Shown piece by piece: positions 6,008-11,927 of a stretch of 15,212 nucleotides of DNA; the first letter of the stretch is position 1; the number at the start of each line of letters is the position of its first letter. Origin of the DNA: Alphaproteobacteria bacterium (GTDB taxonomy: Bacteria > Pseudomonadota > Alphaproteobacteria > Sphingomonadales > Sphingomonadaceae); assembly GCA_028293005.1 (NCBI GenBank), contig JAQGLH010000338.1:1-15212 (forward strand), in the 5' to 3' direction. The notes beneath the pieces were generated by a model. It worked only from the letters and a program-made list of their open reading frames with translations. It was not told where the DNA came from and searched no databases. A program made the position numbers and the translations under genes.

Positions 6008-6934
6008 ATGGGAGTTTCTCGCGTTGCACTGACTTTGCTGGCGGGCGTCGCCGGCATGACGGCACCGGCCCTGGCCTCCGGAGGCGGCGGCGGCGGGGGC
6101 GACAGCGGCCCGAGCATGTCGGCGCCGAGCTACGATCCGGCCGCGGAATATCGCAAGGGCATCGAGGCGCTCCAGGCCGGGCGGCATTCCGACGCGAAAA
6201 AGGCGTTCGAGCGTGTGCTGAAGGTCGCTCCGACCGATCCGGGAGTCAATTTCGTCACCGGACTCGCCTGCAATGGTCTTGGCGATCTCAAATGCGCGCG
6301 CAAATATTTCGAACGGGCTGTGCGCCTCGACAAGGCGATGGTCGATGCCCACCGCGAGCTCGGGATCGTCTATGCCAAGAGCAGCGAATGGGCGAAGGCG
6401 AGGGCCGAGCTCGATCGTCTGAAAGCGATGCAGCAGGAATGCGGCGCCGGCTGCGCCAAGGCCGCGCAGATCGGCGGCGCAGTCGCGGCGCTCACCGCGG
6501 CGCTGGCCAACGCCCCACAGGCGCGGCTCGAAACGCAGCCGAGCCTGATCTTCGCCAGCACGGCAGCGGGCGATCGTTTTTATCTTGAGGCGGTGGGCCT
6601 GATCAACGAGCATCGCTACGAAGCGGCCATCGCTTCGCTTCAGTCGGCTAGGGCGAGCTTCGGAGCGCATCCCGACATCCTCACCTATCTCGGCTTCGCG
6701 AATCGCAAGCTCGGCCGGTTCGATGTCGCGGAGGCTTATTATCGAGCGGCGCTGGCGGCCGCTCCGGGCCATCGCGGCGCGACCGAATATTATGGCGAGC
6801 TGATGGTCGAGCGCGGTGACAGCAAGGGTGCCAAGCGGATGCTCGCGAGCCTCGATGCGTCGTGCACTTTCGGCTGCGCCGAGGCGGATGAGCTGCGGCG
6901 ATGGGTCGAGGCCGGCGCGGCCCCGACGCATTAG
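6008..6934 (+). CDS. Exported tetratricopeptide-repeat protein
   Basis: A 308-residue protein with a signal peptide (MGVSRVALTLLAGVAGMTAP, cleavage likely after ALA at residue 23), a Gly-rich linker (residues 25-31) and two blocks of TPR helices (about 46-138 and 190-282). The blocks look like an internal duplication: each ends in a Cys-x3-Cys pair, C145/C149 and C286/C290, which could form disulfides in the periplasm. TPR units normally mediate protein-protein contacts; no enzymatic motif is visible. I chose ATG 6008 because it begins the signal peptide and follows a GAGGGAGGG Shine-Dalgarno; an open extension to 5858 is low-complexity Pro/Arg and not credible. The c-type cytochrome gene begins 6 bases after the stop, so the two are probably cotranscribed. 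Confidence 0.88.
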   Translation: MGVSRVALTLLAGVAGMTAPALASGGGGGGGDSGPSMSAPSYDPAAEYRKGIEALQAGRHSDAKKAFERVLKVAPTDPGVNFVTGLACNGLGDLKCARKYFERAVRLDKAMVDAHRELGIVYAKSSEWAKARAELDRLKAMQQECGAGCAKAAQIGGAVAALTAALANAPQARLETQPSLIFASTAAGDRFYLEAVGLINEHRYEAAIASLQSARASFGAHPDILTYLGFANRKLGRFDVAEAYYRAALAAAPGHRGATEYYGELMVERGDSKGAKRMLASLDASCTFGCAEADELRRWVEAGAAPTH

Positions 6935-6940
6935 CGGCTG

Positions 6941-7969
6941 GTGGCCGGCAATGGGCTGGTGCGGTGCTCCGCCCGGGTGGCGCGCAGGCTGAATGGAGCG
7001 ATCGCGCGGCGGGCAGGAGGCGCGAAAAGTCTGATCGCGCTCGCGATCGTCCTTCCGCTCGCTGCCGCGGCCGAGACGGGGAGGCTCCCGATCCGCGAGG
7101 CGCGCTGGGCCGCCCCGGATCGACTCTATCCCAGCCTGATCCACGAGCCTGCCGAATGCCTTGTGCCACCCAGCGATCCCCTCGAGCAGCGGGCGGCGGC
7201 GATCGGCCGGGCCGCATTCCGCGCGCCGCTGCTCCTCGGCGGCCAAGCGGCGCGGGTCGGCATGAGCTGCGCCACCTGCCACCGCAATGGCCGGGGCAAT
7301 CCCGATTTCCTGTTCCACGGCCTTTCCGGTGATCCCGGAACCGCGGACGTCACCTCTTCGCTGATGAGCGCGCATCGCGGCGACGGCCACGCCAATCCCG
7401 TTCCGATCCCCGACCTGGGTGGTTCGCGTGCCGTGCTCAAAATCTCCCGCAATCGCGACGGCGCGCTCGAGCGCTTCATCCGCGGCCTGGTGGTCGAGGA
7501 GTTCGACGGCCCGGAGCCGGCGCCCGCGGTGCTCGCGGGCCTCGCAGCCTATGTGCGGGCGCTGCGGCCGGAGGGATGCGGCGGAAGCGAGAGCTCGATC
7601 ACGCTGGCCGACCGGCTCCGTGACGTGGAGGAGGCGGTCCGGCTGGCCGGACAAAGCCAAGGCGCGACGCGGCGCTTCCTGGTGGCCGCGGCGCGGTCAG
7701 CGCTCGGCGGGATCGACGAGCGCTTCGCCGTGCCGGGCCTCGAGCGGGACCGGACCTTGCTGCGCGGCGCGGACAAGGAGCTGCTCGCGATACGCGCCGG
7801 CGCCGGGTTCGAGCGCTGGGCTCGTGGCTGGACGGGAACCAAGCAAAGACTGCTCCGCGACGAGCGCCGCTCGCTGTTCGACCCACTCGTGCTGCGGCAG
7901 GCGCTCGCGGCAGGGCTCAGCCCGGCACCAGGTCGCGCTGCGGGTCGAGATGCAGATAGCGCGCGTTGA
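6941..7969 (+). CDS. Exported c-type cytochrome, single haem
   Basis: A 342-residue protein from the first GTG. An Arg-rich N-terminus, a hydrophobic stretch (SLIALAIVLPLAAAA) and an AAA-E cleavage site indicate export. SCATCH (C110-x2-C113-H114) is a covalent haem c site, followed by RNGRGNPDF, DPGTADVTSSLMSAHRGDG and PVPIPDLGG. This resembles the first domain of the dihaem peroxidase/MauG-like group, but a second CxxCH is absent, so I call it only a monohaem cytochrome c family protein. The start is uncertain: GTG 6941, 6959 or 6977 would all keep the signal peptide, and none has a strong Shine-Dalgarno. It follows the TPR gene by 6 bases and its last 53 bases overlap the convergent Crp/Fnr gene. 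Its redox partner is unknown. Confidence 0.82.
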   Translation: MAGNGLVRCSARVARRLNGAIARRAGGAKSLIALAIVLPLAAAAETGRLPIREARWAAPDRLYPSLIHEPAECLVPPSDPLEQRAAAIGRAAFRAPLLLGGQAARVGMSCATCHRNGRGNPDFLFHGLSGDPGTADVTSSLMSAHRGDGHANPVPIPDLGGSRAVLKISRNRDGALERFIRGLVVEEFDGPEPAPAVLAGLAAYVRALRPEGCGGSESSITLADRLRDVEEAVRLAGQSQGATRRFLVAAARSALGGIDERFAVPGLERDRTLLRGADKELLAIRAGAGFERWARGWTGTKQRLLRDERRSLFDPLVLRQALAAGLSPAPGRAAGRDADSAR

Positions 7970-8663
7970 AATCGCCCACTTCGCGGAGGCGATTCCAATC
8001 GAGGATCTTGAGCGAGCGCGTTGACAGGCTGATCAGTCCGTCGCGCCGCAGCGCCTGGAGCACGCGGTTGGTGTGGACCGAGGTGAGGCCGGTCGCGTCG
8101 GCCAATTGTTCCTGCGTGAGCGGCAGGTTGAATGAGTGATCTTGCGCGAGCCCCGCCGCCCCGAGGCGGGTCGCAAGCTCGCACAGGAGGTGAGCGATGC
8201 GCGTCAGCGAGTCGCGCCTGCCGACATTCACCACCCATTCGCGAAAGATCGAGCTGTCGATCATCGTGTCGCGCCACATCGCCCGTCCGACCGCCGGTCT
8301 GCTCGCGGCGAGCTCGAGCAGGGCAGCCTGGGGTATGAACGCGACCTCGGCGCGGCTCAATGTCTGCACATTATGGTCGGCGGTGCCGAGCAGGCAGTTC
8401 TGCATGTCGACGAACTCGCCGCTGATGTGCAGCGATATGATCTGCCGGGCGCCGGCTTTGACCAGCTTATGGCGATAAGCGAATCCGGACAGAAGCAGGC
8501 AGCAATTGGTCGAAGCCTCGCCCTCGCGGACGATATAGCTATCGCGCTCCAGCACGCGCTCGATGTGCGGTAGGCTCGCAATGGCAGCCAGATCCGCTTC
8601 GTCGAGTTGAAATCGTTGTGACCAACGCTCGACGAGTGGCGTGAGAATAGGCTCTTCCGACAA
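7917..8663 (-). CDS. Crp/Fnr-family transcriptional regulator
   Basis: A 248-residue regulator with an N-terminal cyclic-nucleotide-binding-type beta barrel (about residues 20-115, with LLLSGFAYRHKL and SLHISGEFVD), a dimerisation helix (about 118-140) and a C-terminal winged helix-turn-helix (about 182-215). The recognition region LTQEQLADATGLTSVHTNR carries the HxNR form common in alphaproteobacterial members rather than the ExxSR of true Fnr. There is no N-terminal Cys cluster, so an oxygen-labile Fe-S centre is unlikely and the ligand is unknown. The start is the TTG at 8663 (MSEEPILTPL) behind a GAAGAG-like Shine-Dalgarno; no upstream in-frame start exists. It is divergent from the threonine aldolase gene and convergent with the cytochrome gene. 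Confidence 0.9.
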   Translation of the reverse strand: MSEEPILTPLVERWSQRFQLDEADLAAIASLPHIERVLERDSYIVREGEASTNCCLLLSGFAYRHKLVKAGARQIISLHISGEFVDMQNCLLGTADHNVQTLSRAEVAFIPQAALLELAASRPAVGRAMWRDTMIDSSIFREWVVNVGRRDSLTRIAHLLCELATRLGAAGLAQDHSFNLPLTQEQLADATGLTSVHTNRVLQALRRDGLISLSTRSLKILDWNRLREVGDFNARYLHLDPQRDLVPG

Positions 8664-8852
8664 GGCGATCTCTTCGACGAATTGGAGGGTAGCGCGACGA
8701 TGCTTGCCTTCGTTGGCCGATTTGCGAGCGGGATTCCTCGATTTATGTTAAATGGCTTCAATAACCTAGCCGGTGCGAGCGGCGTTTGTCGCGGTCGGTT
8801 TCGGATGCGGCGGTGATTGACGAAGATGGCGATCCGCCGCAGGAGCGCGGCC
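8664..8852. promoter_or_regulatory. Divergent intergenic region between the regulator and aldolase genes
   Basis: This 189-bp gap holds the only locally AT-rich patch of the right half (about 8741-8766) and must contain the promoters of both flanking genes. On the plus strand, TTGCGA (8722-8727) and TATGTT (8744-8749) with a 16-base spacer form a weak sigma-70-like pair. I found no TGTGA-N6-TCACA or TTGAT-N4-ATCAA palindrome for a Crp/Fnr protein. The Shine-Dalgarno AGGAG (8841-8845) serves the aldolase start. Confidence 0.4.
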
Positions 8853-9854
8853 ATGCGTTTCTTCTCCGACAATGCAGCCGCGGTCTGTCCCGAAGTGATG
8901 CACGCGCTCGCGCGCGCCGGTGGTGTCGACACCGCTTATGACGGCGATCAGCTCAGCGCCCGGCTCGACGCGGCCTTCTCGGAGCTGTTCGAAACCGAAG
9001 TCGATGCGCTCTGGGTGGCGACCGGCACCGCCGCCAATGCGCTCGCGCTCGCGGCCATGTGCCGGGCGCACGGCAGCATCGTCTGCCACGGCGGCGCGCA
9101 CATCCAGAACGACGAATGCGGCGCCCCCGAATTCTATACCCACGGCGCCAAGCTTCTGCTCTGCGACGGGCCGGGCGCGAAGGTGACGCCGCAGGCCGTG
9201 CAGGATTTGCTCGCGAATGTCCGCGACGACGTCCATCAGGCTCAACCTGCGGCGCTTTCGATCACCAACGCCACCGAATATGGACTGGTCTACACGCCGG
9301 CCGAGGTGGCGGCGCTGGGCGAGCTTAGCCGGAGCCGCGGTCTCGGGCTTCACATGGACGGTGCTCGCTTCGCCAATGCCGTGGTGCGGCTCGGCTGCTC
9401 GCCGGCCGATCTCACCTGGCGCGCCGGGGTCGACGCGTTGAGCTTCGGCTTCGTCAAGAACGGCGGCATGTCCGCCGAAGCCCTGATCTTTTTCGATCGC
9501 AGCAAGACCGCTGCGACCCGCTTCCGCCGCAAGCGTGCCGGCCATCTGCTGTCGAAGGGACGCTTTCTCGCCGCGCAACTGCTCGCTTTGCTCGAGGGCG
9601 ACGTCTGGCTGCGCAATGCGCGCGCCGCCAACGACGCGGCGGCGCGGATTGCCGCCGCCGCGGGCGAGCGGCTGATCTATCCGGTCGAGGCCAATGAGAT
9701 CTTCCTCCGGCTGTCCGCCGAGGAAGCACGGACGTTGCGCGCCAGAGGCTTCGATTTCTACGACTGGGGGCCGGGCGAGGCGCGGCTGGTGACGAGCTGG
9801 GATCAGGACGCCGGGGACGTGGCTGCGCTGGCTGCGGCGATAGGCGCGCTGTGA
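8853..9854 (+). CDS. Low-specificity L-threonine aldolase
   Basis: This PLP-dependent enzyme of the beta-eliminating-lyase/threonine aldolase family cleaves L-threonine (and allo-threonine) to glycine and acetaldehyde. The 333 residues show FFSDNAAAVCPEVMHAL at the start, the ATGTAANALAL cofactor-phosphate region (57-67), the CHGGAHIQNDECGAPEF loop with its His, HMDGARFANA (D169) and the Schiff-base lysine K202 in FGFVKNGGM. The FGxxKNG form places it with the bacterial ltaE-type subgroup lacking the TLSKG motif. I chose ATG 8853 because AGGAG lies 7 bases upstream and homologous sequence begins there; TTG 8817 and ATG 8826 would add an unconserved basic extension. Its stop overlaps the next start as GTGA. 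Confidence 0.92.
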   Translation: MRFFSDNAAAVCPEVMHALARAGGVDTAYDGDQLSARLDAAFSELFETEVDALWVATGTAANALALAAMCRAHGSIVCHGGAHIQNDECGAPEFYTHGAKLLLCDGPGAKVTPQAVQDLLANVRDDVHQAQPAALSITNATEYGLVYTPAEVAALGELSRSRGLGLHMDGARFANAVVRLGCSPADLTWRAGVDALSFGFVKNGGMSAEALIFFDRSKTAATRFRRKRAGHLLSKGRFLAAQLLALLEGDVWLRNARAANDAAARIAAAAGERLIYPVEANEIFLRLSAEEARTLRARGFDFYDWGPGEARLVTSWDQDAGDVAALAAAIGAL

Positions 9855-10915
9855 CCACGCCAGACCAGGCCTTCCTGCATCCGCGCATACTCGTCCCGTT
9901 CGTCGTGATGACGCTGATCTGGGGGTCGACCTGGCTGATCATCACCGGACAGCTTGGCAGCGTGCCGCCGGTCTGGTCGATCAGCTACCGTTTCGCGATC
10001 GGTGCGGCGGCGATGTTCGCTTATGCCGCGCTCACCGGCATGCCGACCGCAATCGGGCGCGAGGGCCATGTCTTCGCGGCGGCGTTCGGCGTCGCCCAAT
10101 TCTGCTTCAACGTCACGCTCGTCTACCTCGCGGAGCAATATATCACCTCCGGATTGGTGGCGGTGATCTTCGCATTGCTGATCGTCCCCAATTCGCTGTT
10201 CGCCTGGCTGTTCCTCAAGCACAGGATTTCGGGCCGTTTCATCCTCGGCTCGCTGGTTGCCGTGTCCGGGGTCGCGTTGCTGTTCGTCCACGAGATCCGC
10301 GCCAGCGCCGGCTCCGCCGGCACGATCGCCACCGGGATTGGCCTCGCGCTGCTCGGCATGCTGTGCGCGTCGATCGCCAGCATAATCCAGGCTTCCAAGC
10401 GTGCGCAGGCGCGGCCCATCATGGGCATGATCGCATGGGGAATGGTCCACGGCGTGGTCGCCAACAGCCTGTTCGCGCTGCTGTTCATCGGCCCGCCGGT
10501 GTTCAGCACCAGCCTCGCCTATGTTTCGAGCCTGCTCTACCTGGGATTGATGGGATCGGCGCTGGTCTTCCCGCTCTACATCCACGTGATCCGCGCCGCC
10601 GGGCCGGGGTTCGCGGGTTATTCGAACGCACTCGCCCCGTTCCTCGCGATGGTGCTGTCGACGATCTTCGAAAACTATCGCTGGTCGTTGCCGGCCGCGA
10701 TCGGCGGCGTCCTCGGGATCGCTGGGCTGTTCATCGCGCTCAGGGCGCGGCGGCCGACGCCTGCGGCCGATCCGATGTCTGCGACCGATCCGATGCCCGC
10801 GACCGATCCGATGCCCGATCCGATGGAAGTCGATCCAGTCGAGGCTGATCCAGTCAATGTCGGCCCAGGGAACGTCGGCCCCGGGAGCGTCGATCCAGTG
10901 AAGGCGGCACCGTGA
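9851..10915 (+). CDS. EamA/DMT-superfamily exporter with repetitive C-terminal tail
   Basis: A 10-helix drug/metabolite transporter with two EamA halves (residues about 12-146 and 163-300). Marks are LIWGSTWLIITGQ near the N-terminus, SGLVAVIFALLIVPNSLFAW and LFLKHRISGR closing the first half, and VFPLYIHVIRAAGPGFAGYS with LSTIFENY in the second. Related proteins export amino acids and other small metabolites; the substrate here is not known. The normal domain ends near residue 300. Beyond it is a 54-residue hydrophilic tail of DPM/DPV units (residues 305-354) encoded by tandem repeats and lacking in the adjacent paralogue. The start GTG overlaps the aldolase stop, and the stop overlaps the next transporter start, both as GTGA. 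Confidence 0.88.
   Translation: MTTPDQAFLHPRILVPFVVMTLIWGSTWLIITGQLGSVPPVWSISYRFAIGAAAMFAYAALTGMPTAIGREGHVFAAAFGVAQFCFNVTLVYLAEQYITSGLVAVIFALLIVPNSLFAWLFLKHRISGRFILGSLVAVSGVALLFVHEIRASAGSAGTIATGIGLALLGMLCASIASIIQASKRAQARPIMGMIAWGMVHGVVANSLFALLFIGPPVFSTSLAYVSSLLYLGLMGSALVFPLYIHVIRAAGPGFAGYSNALAPFLAMVLSTIFENYRWSLPAAIGGVLGIAGLFIALRARRPTPAADPMSATDPMPATDPMPDPMEVDPVEADPVNVGPGNVGPGSVDPVKAAP
10763..10903 (+). repeat. In-frame minisatellite coding the exporter tail
   Basis: Three 18-bp units begin at 10763, 10781 and 10799. The last two are identical (GCGACCGATCCGATGCCC) and the first differs at three bases. A truncated 12-bp unit follows (10817-10828). Then come five diverged 15-bp units (10829-10903), coding VDPVE, ADPVN, VGPGN, VGPGS and VDPVK. 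All units are multiples of three bases, so the frame is kept. The end of the array (AAGG at 10901-10904) also supplies the Shine-Dalgarno of the next gene. Confidence 0.85.
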
Positions 10916-11853
10916 TCGATCAGGACCGGGCGTTCGTCCAGCCGCGTGTCCTCCTTCCCTTCATCCTCGTCACCTTGATGTGGGGATCGACGTGGCTCGT
11001 GATCACCAGCCAGATCGGCACCGTGCCGGCAAACTGGTCGGTCACCTATCGCTTCGCGATCGCCGCGGCGGCGATGTTCGCTTATGCCGGGCTGACCAGG
11101 GTGCCGCTGCGGATCGGACGCAACGGGCATCTTTTCGCCGCCGCTTACGGCATCCCGTTGTTCTGCCTCAGCTTCAACAGCGTCTATATCGCCGAGCGCT
11201 ACGTCACCTCCGGCCTCGTCGCGGTGATCTTCGCCTTGCTGATCGTGCCCAATAGCCTGCTTGCCTGGCTGTTCCTCAAGCACCGTCTCGGCGGCCGTTT
11301 CGTCGCCGGCTCGCTGGTCGCCGTGGCGGGCGTCGCCTTGCTGTTCGTCCAGGAGCTGCGTGCGAACGCGGCGCATTCGGACGCGATCGGCTTCGGCATC
11401 GCGCTGTCGGTGCTCGCGGTGCTGATGGCCTCCGCCTCGAACGTCGTCCAGGCCGCGGAGCGAGTCCGCGCTCTGCCGCTGGCCGGCCTGATCGCCTGGG
11501 GCATGAGCTACAGCGTGATCCCGAATGCGCTGCTTGCCTGGACCTTGGCGGGCCCGCCGGTGATCGACACCAGCGCCGCCTATCTCGGCGGGCTTTTCTA
11601 TCTCGCGCTGATGGCCTCGACGCTCGCCTTTCCGCTGTACTTCGCGGTGATCCGCGCCGCGGGGCCGGGCCGCGCCGCTTATTCGAACCTGCTGATCCCG
11701 ATCATCGCGATGGCGCTGTCGACGATCTTCGAAGATTATGTCTGGACTCCGCTTGCAGTCGCCGGCGGCCTGCTCGGCATGACCGGTCTGATCATCGTCT
11801 TCACCGCCAGGCGCGATGCCAAGCCGGACGAGCCGTTGGCGGTGCCGGACTAA
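10912..11853 (+). CDS. EamA/DMT-superfamily exporter (second, tandem paralogue)
   Basis: A 313-residue, 10-helix inner-membrane transporter, clearly paralogous to the preceding gene. Shared blocks include MWGSTWLVIT, SGLVAVIFALLIVPNSL, AWLFLKHR, FPLYFAVIRAAGPG and LSTIFEDY. It lacks the repeat tail and ends soon after the last helix (ARRDAKPDEPLAVPD). The start is GTG 10912 in a GTGA overlap, with AAGG 7 bases upstream. A local duplication followed by divergence is the simplest origin. The two could work separately or as a heteromer; the sequence does not tell. Confidence 0.9.
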   Translation: MIDQDRAFVQPRVLLPFILVTLMWGSTWLVITSQIGTVPANWSVTYRFAIAAAAMFAYAGLTRVPLRIGRNGHLFAAAYGIPLFCLSFNSVYIAERYVTSGLVAVIFALLIVPNSLLAWLFLKHRLGGRFVAGSLVAVAGVALLFVQELRANAAHSDAIGFGIALSVLAVLMASASNVVQAAERVRALPLAGLIAWGMSYSVIPNALLAWTLAGPPVIDTSAAYLGGLFYLALMASTLAFPLYFAVIRAAGPGRAAYSNLLIPIIAMALSTIFEDYVWTPLAVAGGLLGMTGLIIVFTARRDAKPDEPLAVPD

Positions 11854-11927
11854 GCGAGAGAGTCGAGCCATCAAGCGGGTACGGCAGCCGTTGCGCAGCG
11901 CCCGCGCGACGCGTAGAGCCCGCGGCC

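Noticed and set aside
5800..7660. Minus-strand open frame of over 900 codons running upstream from the propeller gene through the TPR and cytochrome region
   Set aside because: Only the part below about 5700 has protein-like family sequence. The rest is Arg/Ala/Pro-rich shadow antisense to two well-supported genes, and the openness is typical of GC-rich DNA.
8766..9578. Minus-strand frame opposite the threonine aldolase
   Set aside because: No family-like sequence, and it conflicts with a gene that has intact catalytic motifs.
9803..11874. Two long minus-strand frames opposite the EamA transporters
   Set aside because: They are very rich in Asp/Arg/Gln/His/Gly, as expected from the complement of hydrophobic membrane-protein codons; the plus-strand products are clear transporters.
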